The notes under the pieces: generated by a model | Told to the model about the DNA's origin: nothing | Seen by the model: only the letters and a program-made list of their open reading frames with translations | Database searches by the model: none | Translations under genes and position numbers: made by a program | Assembly (NCBI GenBank): GCA_002104905.1 | Contig: MCFE01000317.1 | Coordinates: 32,655 to 96,654, forward strand | From: Basidiobolus meristosporus CBS 931.73 | Taxonomy: Eukaryota; Basidiobolomycota; Basidiobolomycetes; Basidiobolales; Basidiobolaceae | Reading direction: 5' to 3' | Length of the DNA: 64,000 bases | Part shown: positions 1 through 12,299 of the stretch, piece after piece | How positions within the stretch are numbered: position 1 is the first letter of the stretch | Layout: every line of letters starts with the position of its first letter

Positions 1-1610
1 TGTGGTGAAATTTGCGTTGAGCTGGGAAGAGGCTGGAAAAATCTCATCAATCCCTTGGTAGCGGCACAAAACTTTGAGTATAAGATGAGCAACATCCTGG
101 ACAAACCACTGGAAAGTGTGTTTGGCTACATTAGTGTACTTCCAGGTGCGTTCTCAGCCTATCGGTATGCCGCACTTAAAAATACCGCTCCTGGAGTCGG
201 CCCTTTGGCTTCGTATTTCAAGGGAGAGACCATGCATGGATCCAATGCCAGCGGAGGAATCTTTGAGGCCAACATGTATCTTGCCGAAGATAGAATATTA
301 TGCTTTGAACTGGTGGCAAAGAAGAACTCGAAATGGGTCCTGAAGTACGTCAAGGTATGTGCTTTCACTGGTGTAACCTCCACTGTCTAAATCTCACACG
401 CATTTACTGGTAAAGTCCGCTAAAGCCGAGACAGATGTCCCGGACTCCTGGCCCGAATTCATTTCTCAACGCCGCCGCTGGTTAAATGGATCACTATTCG
501 CAGCGTTCTTTGCTACTGCTCACTGGTTCCAAATCTTTCGCACGAACCACAGCTCCAGAAGAAAGTTTCTATTCCTTTTGGAATTCGTCTACAACACAGT
601 CGCGTTGCTCTTCAGTTGGTTCTCGATTGTAAGTTTGATTGATCTGGCTGATCTTGAAGATTCCCAACTAAACTGATGATATTTAGGGGAATTTCTACCT
701 GTTTCTCTATTTCCTAACCGAGAAATCGATCGCCAAAGATTCCACTGGAAGGGTGCTTCGAGATTCAAGTAAACCAGATCCATTTTTTGGTGCTTCATGG
801 TTGGTTTACCCGGTGATTCGGGAGATCTTCCTGCTAGGGTTGATCGTCCAATTCATCCTCGCCCTGGGAAACAGACCACAGGGTTCACATTCAGTGTATA
901 TACTGTGCGTGTGCTTGTTCGCCTTTGTCATGTTGATTATGACGTACACTGTGTTCTTCCAGTTAGTGCTGTACCTCAAGAACCCTGCCACTTTGGAGCT
1001 GCTTCGACGTGCGCCGTTCACCGCCGAAAGTGTCAACCTATTCGTAGCCCTGGTTTCCACATATGGAGTCTACTTCATCAGTAGCTTTCTATACTTTGAG
1101 CCGTGGCACATGTTTACCTGCTTCATCCAATACATGCTGATTTTCCCTTCATACGTGAACATCCTGATGGTGTACGCCTTTTGCAATACTCATGATGTAT
1201 CCTGGGGAACCAAAGGAGACAACATCCCAATCTGTGCCGACTCTGTCCATGGGAATGTCACCAGTACAACCAATCAAGCTGGTGTTGAGGTGGCTAAGGT
1301 GCAGGTGCCAACGGAGAAAAGGGATATCAATGGGATTTATGATAAAATGGAGGAAGACCTGAGAATACGGCCCAAGGCTGAGGCACAAAAGCGCGACGCA
1401 AAAACCATCAAGGAAGACTACTACAAGCTGTTTCGTACTCGCGTTGTCTTGTTATGGATTGTTACCAATGCCCTGCTGGCTATCATTGTACAAGGCAAGG
1501 TAGCCAGCGACTGGTATCTCAAATTCCTCTTCTTCGCCATAGCCTCTCTGTCTTCCATCAAATTGATTGGCTGCACAGCTTACCTCATCCTTAGATTGAT
1601 ATTTGGTTGA
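1..1610 (+). CDS. Chitin synthase, C-terminal part (5' end outside window)
   Basis: Family 2 glycosyltransferase that polymerises UDP-GlcNAc into chitin at the plasma membrane. The reading frame is open from base 1, so the N-terminus lies to the left. Three exons are visible: 1-354, 416-628 and 687-1610, joined by GT-AG introns of 61 and 58 bases that keep the frame. Seen in order: the block around [14 protein letters not shown] and [12 protein letters not shown] typical of class I-III enzymes, then LAEDRIL, then the catalytic QRRRWLNGS (QxxRW) at about 460-495, then several hydrophobic membrane spans across exon 3. About 120 residues between the last spans are hydrophilic and lysine-rich, as in the family. 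The strong match to class I-III motifs makes the assignment secure; the exact class cannot be set without the missing part. Confidence 0.93.
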
Positions 1611-1922
1611 TATTTCTTGGATTCCCTCCATCCTTCCACCTCCTCCTTTACTATTGCTGCCATGGGATTACGGAGAAATGGAGATCTAGATAAACTAGAG
1701 TTGTACCTAATAAAATATTTAGATGGCTGGCAATTGCGGACCCAATAGAATCACTGAAGATCTGAATATTATCACGCATACCTATGGGGACTGCGCAAGT
1801 AACGTAAGCAGTCACTCAAAGCCACTCGCACATTATTAAGCCACTTGATATTCCCTCATCTGCAGTGAGTAACCAAACAGCCCAGCAGCACTCCAAAGAG
1901 AAGAGTATAGAGAACGCTAGTC
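1611..1922. other. Intergenic, 312 bases
   Basis: Space between two genes on the same strand. It holds the 3' flank of the chitin synthase (AATAAA-like ataaaatat near 1710) and the upstream region of the next gene. I see no other gene or repeat here. Confidence 0.6.
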
Positions 1923-2993
1923 ATGTCTCAGCCTGCAGTTATTCAATCCAACCGTCTCTTTACTTTTCAATGGAAGTTGAACAATCTGACCAAAGAATTT
2001 GATTCCCAACTAAGTACCCCCACATTTCTGGCCCAGGAAGTCCCTTGGAGACTATTCCTAACCCCTTCACGAGATAAAATCCACATCTCCATTCATCTAC
2101 AGCCAGCCTTACCTCTTTCCGCCCCTAAAGAGGTTGAATTTTGTGTATACCTACGCCGGGAGCCAGGAACCCGACGCCGTTTGAGAAAGTCAACCATGCG
2201 CCATCGCTTCTTCAAAAGAACCAAGGCAGGCTTTGAGCGTTTTTTGGCTCGTTCCGAACTAAGCAAGTATGTTCATAACGGGCAGGTGGTGCTAGGCATT
2301 GAGATGTACTATCAAACAGCTGAGCCAGCAGAGCTCATGGAAGACTTGTTTGCTTCTGAAGAGACCGAAAGCGAAGAAGAATATGACGTGCCGGAGTTCT
2401 TTGAGAAGTTGAACGACCCCAGCTTTAGCGACGTAGAGTTTCTGGTTGACTCACGGGTGATATATGCCTCCAAATTCTTACTCAAAGCGAGAAGCAGATA
2501 CTTTCGGGATCTGTTTGGAACCTCCTCCTTCAGCAGAGATGACCCGTACAAGATACATGTAGACGGATTTCATTTTGAGCCGTTGCTGGCTGTGCTGGCA
2601 TGGATTTATACGGGACGAATTCATCAAGTAGCTGGATATGAAGAGAACCCCATTGGATTTTTGTGTGAAATGTACGCGATTGCTAGGATGTATTCCCTCA
2701 AAGGCCTGGTACTCATTCTTGGAAACCGATTCAACCAAGTGATTGATCTGGAGAACTTCGACCAAATGATGGAGCTGTCAACTTCTTTGGACATCCCCCT
2801 GTTGCTGGCCAAAGTCTGTGCGTTTGCTGCATTGCGATGGAAAGACGTCTGCAATAGTAACGCCCTTTTGAGGTTATTCAAGTCCAAACCGACCTTGTCC
2901 AAATTGCTCTTCAATGGAGTCTTAGCCGCACGAGAGGGAGCTACCGAAGTGGAGCTTATCTCGCTGTTCAAGAAGAAAGAGCATAGCAGGTGA
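1923..2993 (+). CDS. MATH-like plus BTB/POZ domain protein
   Basis: Predicted 356-residue protein from a single exon, ATG at 1923. Residues about 12-135 resemble a MATH/TRAF-like domain (FQWKLNNL, a GF..FLARSEL stretch, then NGQVVLGIEM). Residues about 165-260 are a BTB/POZ fold: NDPSFSDVEFLV, then YASKFLLKARSRYFRDLF, then an HVDGFHFEPLLAVLAWIYTG block. A C-terminal helical region follows, as in BACK-type extensions. In animals and plants MATH-BTB proteins (SPOP, MEL-26, BPM) present substrates to Cullin-3 ubiquitin ligases; this role is inferred from the family. An acidic linker (EETESEEEYD) separates the two domains. The MATH call is weaker than the BTB call. Confidence 0.85.
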   Translation: MSQPAVIQSNRLFTFQWKLNNLTKEFDSQLSTPTFLAQEVPWRLFLTPSRDKIHISIHLQPALPLSAPKEVEFCVYLRREPGTRRRLRKSTMRHRFFKRTKAGFERFLARSELSKYVHNGQVVLGIEMYYQTAEPAELMEDLFASEETESEEEYDVPEFFEKLNDPSFSDVEFLVDSRVIYASKFLLKARSRYFRDLFGTSSFSRDDPYKIHVDGFHFEPLLAVLAWIYTGRIHQVAGYEENPIGFLCEMYAIARMYSLKGLVLILGNRFNQVIDLENFDQMMELSTSLDIPLLLAKVCAFAALRWKDVCNSNALLRLFKSKPTLSKLLFNGVLAAREGATEVELISLFKKKEHSR

Positions 2994-3276
2994 CAAGTAT
3001 CATCCAAGGTAATTCCTGGTATATTCCCATAGTAGGCTAATGATAATTAGTAGTCAGTTAGTGTAAATAATTCCGATTTAATGTAACATTGTTGGTATGT
3101 TAGAGGTGGTTTCTCCGACTATTCTAAAGTAGCAGCCTTTAGAATAACTAGCCACCCACGGCTGAGAACCGATTCTAATGAAATCTGGATATTCGAGTAT
3201 AAAGTTGAAAATAAAGAATGTACATGCTGGTTTATCGAAGTTATTAAATTGGAACGAGCTGGAAACACTCCCTGGC

Positions 3277-6200
3277 TTACTCTAAAGGAGTACAATGACT
3301 AGATGGGAACCAACCAATCTGTCCGCTTTCCATATCCTCTCCATACCACATTGCCCCATATGCCTCCCCACCTTCAGTCTTACTCACCAGAAGAACGGCC
3401 CCAAGGGATAGATCAATCTCGTCCGGGTGCTCTGCTTGGAATGGATATATAACTGTACATTTGAAGATTTTGGTGGTGCTTCTACGCGGCAGAGGGGGAG
3501 ACACAGTGATATTGGTGTTGGATTTTGGTGAGATATCTGGGCTCCAATTTGAATCTGGCTGACTTGAAATCTCTTCAGGTGCCATAAAAGGGTCGTCGAA
3601 GGTTGGGCGACTAGGCGGCTTGAAGTTCAAAGGTGGATTGCCTTGAGACACTATACCGTTAGAAATGCAGGACGGTTAGTTCGACATCGGCTTTGTATTC
3701 TACTATTCGGCTTACCAGATCTGGCCATAGGCTGCTGGACTCGGTTTGCACCAAGCTTTACCGAAAGACTGGGATAACCTGATAAAGAGTTGAATTCTCA
3801 ATAAAGCATGAATAACGAATGATATGAAGTTACGTTGTCTCGATTTGATGCTTTCAGAATCGGTCGACTCGAATCGGCTAGCCACTTCAGAATCAGTAAG
3901 ATACGAAGATTGGCTGAGGGTCCGGCCTAAAGTAATAACCTAGAGATCAGAATCGCTGGCCGCATAAGCATGATAACGCGAATATTACTCAATGGTACGG
4001 AATTAATAGAGCTACTATCCAAAGAAGCGCGACTGGGAGAGGCTATAATGACAGGTCATGATTAATGGTCGTGATCAGATATTCGTTATGCGTCGTCTTG
4101 TGATACATACAAGCATTATCTCGAGTGAGTATCTGAATCTCATTGAGTTGGTGATGGAATCCACCTTCGTTCTCTAGCGATTGATGATAATCCTGAATGA
4201 TGTTTTTCAAATCTCCACTTTGTGAACCGTGGGGAATCAGGAACTGGTGCACATGCTCGAGTTCTTGGGCTAGTCCTTGATAGAAGCTGGCCTGTATACT
4301 TGCGATCACCTGTACGAGAACGTTGAAGTATTGAGTGGTAAGTCCAAAAAATTTCGGAAGTTCATCTTGAAGTTGCGCATTGATGGCAAGATAGTCGTTG
4401 GCGGACTTCTCAAGCGCCGCATCAGGCTTCATAAATAAATCGTTAGCAAACGTGATCCATTCATTCCAACGAAGAGGCTGCTTACTTTATCCCCTCTGGC
4501 CTTGATGCCCCGTGCCCTATCATAATCTAAAAGTTTGTGCTCTCGCTTCTTTATGACAGAATGAGGTTTCTGGAAAAGGGCTAGGAACTCCTCAACCTGG
4601 GGAATAATGAGCGACTTGATACTTGAATCCTGAAAGCACAAGTCAGTTTCTCTGCGGCATAGCTTGGTGTTGAGTGACACTCACCAATCGCCGTTGGGCT
4701 TCCATGTAGATCTTGGTCATTGAGAGGCGATATTCTTTGACCTGGCTTTCAAGTCCCCGCTTAGTTTGGTATCCAAAGCTATCCCCAGCATACATCCTTT
4801 CCATCATTTCAGAAAACTTCATCTGTATATCAAGATATTCTGCAAGAAGGTTAATCGCCACACAACAGCAAAGGGCACAGCTTAGTACCTTGTACTCGGG
4901 ATTTCCAACTTTCAACTTGTGTAACAAGATTCTTGGCTTGGCATTGCTGATGCTCGAATTTGGCTAGGAAGACGTCAAATAACACATCCGTCTAAACACA
5001 CGTAAAATGAGCTCTATAGGTATCCTATAGTAACAGCTAGTGCTCGAAAGTACCGTAGCATCCTGCAATCCAGCCTTCTGCTTGATCTACAAAATCTGCG
5101 CGTTAATGCAATTGTACACATGGATAAAAGCATTCTCAAGACGTACTTGTTGGGTTCTCCGGGAAATTCTCTTGTTGATACCATGGCTAAGTACAACTTC
5201 TTTCTTCTTGATTCCAACGATTGTCTCCACTATATCTTTACGCTTTTTGATCTCATTAATCCGCTCGGCTACCTTCTGAATATCTTGGTTTGCGCTTTTT
5301 AAATGATTGAAATCAGGGTCTGATTCCGGCGTGAGCACCAATATTTGCTGGATAGCTCACTTATTAGCTTTGCATAATAGAAGCACAAATACTAATGCTT
5401 ATTACCTGGAGCAATAGGGGATATTTGAGCACTCTCTGAACCGGCTTGATCAATAACGAACCGAAATCCCAACTAGTAGTCTGCCCTTTCATCTCCTCTT
5501 TACAGCTCTGCCAATTCACATTCGTTTAAGCAAGCCATTAAACAAAGAATCTATTCCAGTAAGCAAACCTCAAAGAAATCTAGAGCGCCCCGGTGGCTCT
5601 GTAATTCATTCAGTCGAATCACTGCTGACTCGTGAGCTTTGCAATAGTTGCAGTAAACAGTCTCCAATGACCCCATCTGAAATGGAATAAGTTACGCCGC
5701 ACGTGTTACAAATCTACACCTTCGACAGAAAACTCACCATCAAGGAGAATGCTTCTCCCACCCATTTAGATGATTTCTCGGTTTCGGCGGAAGGTTCACT
5801 GCAAGCAGCTCGCAAAAGCTCACAAAACTCCTCGGTAAAAACGATTACCTCTGGCAGGTTGCAGAACAGTGTTTTCAAATCCCGTGATTGGAATACATCT
5901 GACTTTTGTGCTTGCTGGTAATAGATCTACAAGATGTTTAAACAACTGCGTCTACTTTAGCGACAGTGAATTCACTCACCTTGTCGAGAATCCTTAGATC
6001 ATTCAGGTATGAAACCTCCGTATCGACTAATTCCTGAATGACTTTCGATCTCTTTTCCTTGTTTTTGTGTTCTTGGTCGCTGACAGCACTGTCCATACTA
6101 GGTAGGGTTGACAGGGATTCGCTCGAATAGCTTCGCGGACGACCAGGAAGTGGGGGGGAGGGCTTGTAGATGGGAGAGGAACTAGCCATAGTAATATCAG

Positions 6201-7258
6201 GAGTAGACTCGCTAAAGGAGGTCGTACGATTACGAAGCAGTTGATTGAGATTCCTAAGAACGTTTTCATCAGCGTTAACTCTGCCGACATTCCCTTGAGT
6301 ATACCCTCTAGGTCTATTCATTCGCGGAGATGCAACAGAAGGGGATGAACTATCATTAGAGCTAGTTCGAGAGAGAGATACGCTGGAGGGATTATTCGAA
6401 ACTGAAGGATTATCTGAATGTGATGCGGATGTAGATCTGTCGGTATTATTTGATCCCATTCTACGCAAAGGTGGCGGAGCTGGCGGCCTTCTTTTGACCG
6501 TAATTGAATTTGTCGGTGGTGGCAGTGATGGAGCATAAGTTTTGATGATGGGTGGTGTGGTCATTTCAGGTTTATTAGGGTAACCCGAATTGCTTGTTTC
6601 GACGTCGGACTCGTTCTCTTCACTCGATTCACACATTTCCTCGTCACTTCCAAGAAAGGGATTTCGTTCAGAGGCCATCTCCTCGTTTGATTCCCCAGGT
6701 GTTTCTACCTCCGAGGTGGTTGGGTGTTGAATATCTTCCGACTTTTTCTGTACTACAGTACTAGGAGCTTTCAGTGGAGCGTACGAACGATAGGGGAAAG
6801 AGTGAGGATTTTGAGGCTTCTATAGAAGAACACAAATCACTTTAGAAAATGCAAAACACTGTTAAAAGCTGAAAGAAGCAACAAGCTACTTTAAACTCGT
6901 TAGCCGCTTGCTGAAATCTAGCTTTGATTTCGCTGTAGGCAAGCGGCGTTTCATCTACTTCGGAATTCTCCTGAATTGATCCTCTTCTAGGAGTAGTGGG
7001 CTTGTTCTGATTAGCAGCAGAAAAATGCTGAGGCCTCGTAGGAGAGGAGTTTGAACGCGCCCTGCTGTCTGAAACTTGCAAGAAATGGTTGTTGTGAGGC
7101 CTCATTTTTGCTTCAAAAGCTTGTGCTAATGAACTAACTCCCCCAGGTTTAGGAGCCGTATCCGAATTGGGAGTTTCCTCCGTAGAGGGAGTCTGGTGAA
7201 CCTCCGCAGGTCTGGGCGCCAAATAGTTGGGCTTTGGCGGTGGTATACGTGAATTCAT
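3277..7258 (-). CDS. DH-BAR-SH3 Rho guanine nucleotide exchange factor (Tuba/Gef1-like)
   Basis: Large gene with about eleven short introns, ATG at 7258, stop at 3277. The first exon (7258-6890) and second exon (6819-5980) encode a proline- and serine-rich N-terminus with many PPP stretches. A Dbl-homology domain starts at KVIQELVDTEVSYLNDL and reaches the signature LLIKPVQRVLKYPLLLQ encoded near 5410-5450. A BAR domain follows, with KKREHKLLDYDRARG near 4510-4555 and the FFGLTTQYFNVL region near 4320-4360. After a short serine-rich linker the protein ends with an SH3 domain (VIYPFQAEHPDEIDL, then GWFPSSHC) in the last exon. DH-BAR-SH3 order matches animal dynamin-binding protein/Tuba, and DH-BAR matches fission yeast Gef1, which activate Cdc42 at membranes. 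The role as a Cdc42 GEF is inferred. Exact borders of the exons between 3660 and 4140 are uncertain. Confidence 0.85.
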
Positions 7259-7768
7259 CGTACCGTGCGTAGAATGAGTCAGGTATGGAAGACTCTAGTA
7301 TGGTAAACACAAGAGCCTGAGCTGGTGTAGCAAATATATATATATAGTGTGGTGTTGATTAATTGACTATAAAAAGCCTCACCAAGAGTGGTATATTCTG
7401 TGACAAATAATTTGATTAATTGATTTTCATAATAATTAGCTTCGACCTAGATAGAATAACTAAATGCTGGTGTTAAAAATGAGGGGCGCCAATAAGACAG
7501 TCAGGCGAATGCATTATTCACCAACGCTCTTCTCCATTATCTCGACCATAGACACTGGCCCATATATTGCATTGCGAGGAAAACATGTATTGATGCAAAG
7601 AGTTAAATGACAGCGTGCATAGCTATGGGAATATATTACATGTTGGAGGATTGACACTGAATAGAGAAATAGAAATCGGAAAATGGTGTTCATGATGATG
7701 AATAGTTCATACAGATTAGAAATATAGAACAGGCTGAGTGGCATGATCGTTAGCATCAATCGAATGGA
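7259..7768. other. Intergenic, about 510 bases
   Basis: Upstream region of the RhoGEF gene (a tatatatata run near 7333-7342 could act as a TATA element) and the 3' flank of the PAS gene. No coding pattern seen. Confidence 0.5.
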
Positions 7769-8758
7769 TTACTCGATATCGGCAGCAAACTCGAGGAGCT
7801 CTGCCTCGCTGGTTGTATCCGTCCCTGAATCCAACAAGAATCGCCAAGGCCTTTGATGAACCTTTGGTTTGTATGAGCGTACTATCAAAAGTAGACTGTC
7901 TTGCGTCGCCCAAAAGACAGCATCCAATTTAACCCAAGTGAATGTTGGAGAAAATAGGTGAAGTACAGTTGTAGAGACGGCTACATCCTCTTGGACCTGT
8001 TTCATTTTCTCCACAAGAGTGGGAAGCTCATCAGGATGCAGGTATGTAGCTAGCTGAGATCCTGTAAGCTCAGTACTTGGAATACCCAACAAAAACTCTG
8101 CCGATGGGGATGCATATATGATTGCTGGACGCTCGCTACCTCGTTCAAGAACAAAGCACACACGTGGTTCGGGGTTGATGGGTATATTAGAGTTGCGTAA
8201 TAGTCGCTGCTGTAAACCATTCAAAAGCATTTCATGGCTTTGCCTCCAATTCTGTTTGACACGGAAATCAGACGTAAATATCAAGCAAAATAGCATAATG
8301 TTCGACGTTTACCTTAGCTGAAACGTCTCCGTGCAAACTGAACTCAAACCACTCGTCAACTTTCTTGTGAGGCTCTTCAAAAACCCATTTAGAAATCGGC
8401 CAAAATACCAGTACAACCATAAAAGATACGTACTGATTTGATTCACCGGTACGAATCTGATTACTCGCTTTGTATAGCAACAACATCCCATCGCATCAAC
8501 ATTCACCCAGGACCCATTCTTGTGCTTGATATGAAAGGTAAAGCCAGAAAGGAAGATGTCGCGAACTAACGTATACACAGAAAAAAGGTGCATAGAGGCT
8601 GCCTGATCAGGATGGCAATAGTCTAGGAATTTCTGGCCGACTAGCTCATCTGGGCGATATCCGAGCAGTTCAGTAACTCCGTTGGAGATGTATATAAAGC
8701 GTGGCTCCATATTTTGCTCAATGAAGGCAAAAAAATCCGGTACCTTTGCTGTGGCCAT
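7769..8758 (-). CDS. Protein with two PAS domains
   Basis: Three exons on the minus strand (about 8758-8432, 8377-8317, 8258-7769). The first PAS domain is near the N-terminus: EPRFIYISNGVTELLGYRPDELVG, broken here by its own turn at YISNGV, followed by FLDYCHPDQ and FTFHIKHKNGSWVNVDA. The second includes AIIYASPSAEFLLGIPSTEL and YLHPDELPTLVEKM. These patterns are like the PAS repeats of white-collar and related fungal sensors. I see neither the GxNCRFLQ flavin-cysteine motif of LOV domains nor a GATA zinc finger, so a photoreceptor function is not supported. The ATG at 8758 starts a tidy PAS protein; an upstream exon is possible because the frame stays open further upstream. Confidence 0.75.
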
Positions 8759-9372
8759 TGAGATATCGAAGGGGACTTTTTCGTTTGGAATACAATAGGA
8801 AATGAGGGGTGAAGGAACAACAAGGTTTGCTTGACCGAAAATGAGGATGTTACAATAATACGAAATGTACAGGAGATATAGATAACTTAATAAACACTCA
8901 GAGATAGACCAAGACTTTAAGTGATAAGCATAGAGTGCAGTTTGCCAGGATGGGAAGTACAATATATACCTGAGTACGTTAGTTCCCAACAATATCTATC
9001 TGGAAAGTCCCATATGATAAAAGCAAGATCCTAAACTTTAATCAGCTCTATGCATGCTACAGCACTAGGAATTGTTCTGTGGAAACTTATTGGCTCTGTG
9101 TCATCCAACACTACTGGAGTACCCATATATCAGGTTCAATAATTAAATCATTGTGAATTGCCCACGATGAACGAATAATTGTTAGATAATTGTCGTTGAT
9201 TGATAGAGACCAACGGATTGTAGTGGTACAATAGCAACTATACAATCGTTCCATATCTCTGGTCTATGTTGAGTTGTTGCAATAGAACAATTTTAGTTAT
9301 TGCGAGGGAATCTTTATATGATGCATTGGTTGTGGGGTAAACAGCTACGTTCTAGTGCGTACAATAAACCTT
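8759..9372. other. Intergenic, about 610 bases
   Basis: AT-rich sequence between two minus-strand genes. I see no gene, repeat or RNA in it. Confidence 0.5.
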
Positions 9373-9732
9373 TCAATCCGAGTATCCATAGGAATCTTCC
9401 GAATCCGAAGAGTCATCATACGCAGCAGCATCACTCTGAAGCTGCTGGAAACATTTCATGCAGCAGGCATTCTCTTTGCTCTTACGTTGTTTCTTCGAAA
9501 ACTCCGAGGAAAGTTTCAATTTATCGCATAGTTTGCAGGTGAGTTGTGTGGTTGAGGAGGCAGTACATTTCTTACAAGTGGGTCTGTGTTGACGCACATA
9601 GGAGCCTTTGTATACTTGGGATTCGAGGGCCTTTTTGAACTGGGATTGGGAGAAATCTTGTGCGTACTTGCTTTGCTTGCAAGCGAAGCAATAAACTAAA
9701 TTATGGTTTTCGTGGTCGACTTGAGCGTTCAT
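9373..9732 (-). CDS. Stc1-domain cysteine-rich protein
   Basis: A 119-residue protein with ATG at 9732. It has four CxxC pairs: YCFACKQSKYAQDFS, PTCKKCT, LTCKLCDK and a CCMKCF block, spaced as in the Stc1 domain, and an acidic serine tail (DDSSDSEDS). In fission yeast Stc1 is a LIM-like zinc protein that links the RNAi complex RITS/Ago1 to the CLRC histone H3K9 methyltransferase, so the family is associated with heterochromatin. In other fungi the domain occurs in small proteins of unknown role. The domain call rests on the cysteine spacing and FS-K motifs; a heterochromatin role is inference. Confidence 0.72.
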   Translation of the reverse strand: MNAQVDHENHNLVYCFACKQSKYAQDFSQSQFKKALESQVYKGSYVRQHRPTCKKCTASSTTQLTCKLCDKLKLSSEFSKKQRKSKENACCMKCFQQLQSDAAAYDDSSDSEDSYGYSD

Positions 9733-10350
9733 TTGGACTTGTTCTTTCAACGGAGGGAGCGCCAGCTTTCCTAGAATCGGTTCAATCAGCAGAATTCAGA
9801 AAATTGGCTCATTTACCAGAGTCAGATGATGTAATTGGCTATATTTCATCGAAACTAATGGTAGGAGAAGTTTTTATGCAAATGCAGGATTTCTAAGCCC
9901 CAAGGGAGCACCACTAATGTCAAGATAGGCAGTTCTCTGAAGTGGAAATATGGGAAGTCTCACTGCAGCAGAAAAACTAGATCCGATACAAGCTTCTGGT
10001 TCTCTATAATCAAATCAATACTAAGGTTACAAACTGGTTGGGGCTTGCTGTGATCCAATGCAATTGATAACATGGCTGAGCAGACAAGCAGTAAATTTAA
10101 TAGGTGATTACCGAAGCTTAAAATCACTCACCATGAGATGGAACCAATCAGCTCAGCATAAAGGACTTGTTACATGCCATATTAATTATCGTCAAATAAG
10201 GAATTGTGTGGAATTGTGTGGAATTGACGTTAATGGTTACTGTATCATCAAGAATAGCAGATACGATGGCCAATTGTTTTGTGCAAAGGATTCATTTAAA
10301 GACGAGTGATTCCATTCAGGATTCCTTGTTTTCTGTACGGTAAACCCTCC
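9733..10350. other. Intergenic, about 620 bases
   Basis: Shared upstream region of two divergent genes, the Stc1-domain gene on the minus strand and the cyclin gene on the plus strand. A short direct repeat of gtgtggaatt occurs near 10205-10225. No gene seen. Confidence 0.5.
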
Positions 10351-11409
10351 ATGCCTGACCTCTCAAAATTAAACAGTAAATATGGTGACTATGTTGAATG
10401 CTTAGTTGGTGTGTATTCCTTTGTTTGCTGAGTAGGATTCCCTTTGTAACATTCCTACTTTATAGATGCGGTCGAATATACCATTGAGAATATTTGGTAT
10501 GCTGAAACGTCCTTGTCACGCACCAAGAGGCTGCTATTGAGAGCCTTTGTTCGTGAAACTATCAAAAGTTCCCGTGTGTTTTACTCTACGGTGATGATTT
10601 CTTTACTCTATCTTTATCGTATCAAACGGTTGATTGGTTTGGATTCGTCGCTCGTAATCTCACAGATTCTTGATAGTCGCCACTTACCAAAGCTTCTCTT
10701 TGACATTGATTATTTCAGCGAAGACCTCTCTACACCTCTATTTATCAGCAGCGGCCAGCCTACAGACGCCTCATTCTCATGCAACTCCGAAGCTCGTTAC
10801 AATAGCGCCCGTTCCTTCTTTATCGGTGCTATTATCGCTGCCTCGAAGTTTCATCAGGAGCGTTCCCCCACAAACTATGAGTGGGCACGTTTTTCGAAGA
10901 TGAGCGTGCACGAAGTAGGTCTGACCGAGGTCACCTTTTTACAATGTTTAAATTATCAACTGTTTGTTCCTGTCCACGAATATGAGTTGTGGTCTGAGCA
11001 GTTGATGCGTGAAGTTCGTACCTATAAGGTCAATTCAAGTCTTCCAGTAAGAGAGCGATCCATTGGCTATACCAAGCTCCATTCAAGCCGGAGCGTTGTC
11101 TCAGCCAATCTTTCAAGTTCCTTACCTGTACGGTGCCCCTATCCCTCACAGGTTTCCAGCCCATCCCTTTCGGATAAACGAGTGTCTCGGCGATTTAAAC
11201 AACCGCTCAGAGGTGCCCATTTACTTTACAGCTGTAATCAGCGTTCACAAGAGAAGCTTGAGACGTTGTCGGATCATGGTACACCACTGCCTCGGGATTA
11301 CGACCCAAAAGTCCTTTATACATCGAGAACTCCGGAGTGTTACAATCGATCACTTCGCCTGCACTCGTATCGCACTCAGCTCATCCATGATTTATCCGCC
11401 TCATATTAA
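10351..11409 (+). CDS. PHO80/PCL-type cyclin
   Basis: Two exons, 10351-10408 and 10466-11409, joined by a 57-base intron (gtgtgt...tatag), give 333 residues in one frame starting at ATG 10351. The central part carries the cyclin box of the Pho80 family: LLYLYRIKRL, then ARSFFIGAIIAASKF, then NYEWARFSKMSVHEVGLTE and FLQCLNYQLFV. Members bind Pho85/Cdk5-like kinases in control of phosphate response, polarity or cell cycle. The C-terminal third is serine/arginine-rich and low in complexity. The family is clear; the particular partner is not. Confidence 0.85.
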
Positions 11410-11734
11410 CTGAAAATTAGCCGTCTAATACCATCTTTCTGTTTACTTTTCATTCACACTCAAGATATATATTAGCATCCTCGAAGCGCTATTTTTATTA
11501 ATTCTATATTTCACAATATTATGTTAATAGGGAGGACTAGCCGAAGCTGGTCAAGCCTACTCCGCAAATATATTAGATTACGCCATATACAAGCTGGTCA
11601 CTGATCATGTTACTAGGTGGACTTCCATTGCCTTAAAAGCAATGCTCTGCCTACCCTCAGAATCAGACGAAGTCTTGGTGGTTTCTTATGTTACCAGACT
11701 TACTATCAGGATTAACTTCCATATCCACCATATG
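11410..11734. other. Intergenic, about 325 bases
   Basis: Lies between a plus-strand gene and a minus-strand open frame that end towards each other. AT-rich; nothing recognised. Confidence 0.45.
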
Positions 11735-12118
11735 TCAAAGCAATCTCTTTTCATCCTCTATCCAGATTTGTATAGTATGCGATCGAATTAGTTGCTGAAG
11801 TATATTCACATCAACCTTAACCCAAACCACCTGCTTTTCTTGCCTTAACCAGCATCGATAAAAGTATGATTCCAATTGATCTTTGGTGATGTTCTTTGTG
11901 TGGAAGTAGAAATCATTATTGCGCCCAGCAAGCTGATTCCGAGTCCAAATTAGGATTAAGCCATCTGTTATATTCTCTTTGGGTTGATGGTCTGCTCTCT
12001 TGGTTGGTGATGTTGTCTGAGGTTGTCTAGAAATGGCCACTCTGTATGCACTTGCCAAATTCAGTTTGCTGGTGGATATTACGATCATTGAAACAATAGA
12101 TTGGCACCATTGGTCCAT
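11735..12118 (-). CDS. Hypothetical 127-residue protein
   Basis: Open frame from ATG 12118 to a stop at 11735 without introns. The C-terminal half reads like a folded domain rather than random sequence (GLILIWTRNQLAGR, then LESYFYRCWLRQ, then WVKVDVNILQQL). I do not recognise it. It stands back to back with the CHD remodeller gene, whose start is about 180 bases away, so the two may share a promoter region. It could instead be a chance frame. Confidence 0.45.
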   Translation of the reverse strand: MDQWCQSIVSMIVISTSKLNLASAYRVAISRQPQTTSPTKRADHQPKENITDGLILIWTRNQLAGRNNDFYFHTKNITKDQLESYFYRCWLRQEKQVVWVKVDVNILQQLIRSHTIQIWIEDEKRLL

Positions 12119-12299
12119 TGTGCTGGTGGTGAATCGTTATTTGTTGACTATCTACAAGCCAATCACTCCCCAATGTCTCCTACCCTCACAAGATGTGTAA
12201 ATTACTACAAAGTTAATTCAATCCAGAAATATATGAACCAAATAAATCCGCTAAATTTACATTTCTTGATGCATCAGTAACGCGAGTTTCGTTTGCAGC

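Noticed and set aside
7769-8758. LOV-type blue-light receptor
   Set aside because: Two PAS folds are clear, but the flavin-binding cysteine motif is not present.
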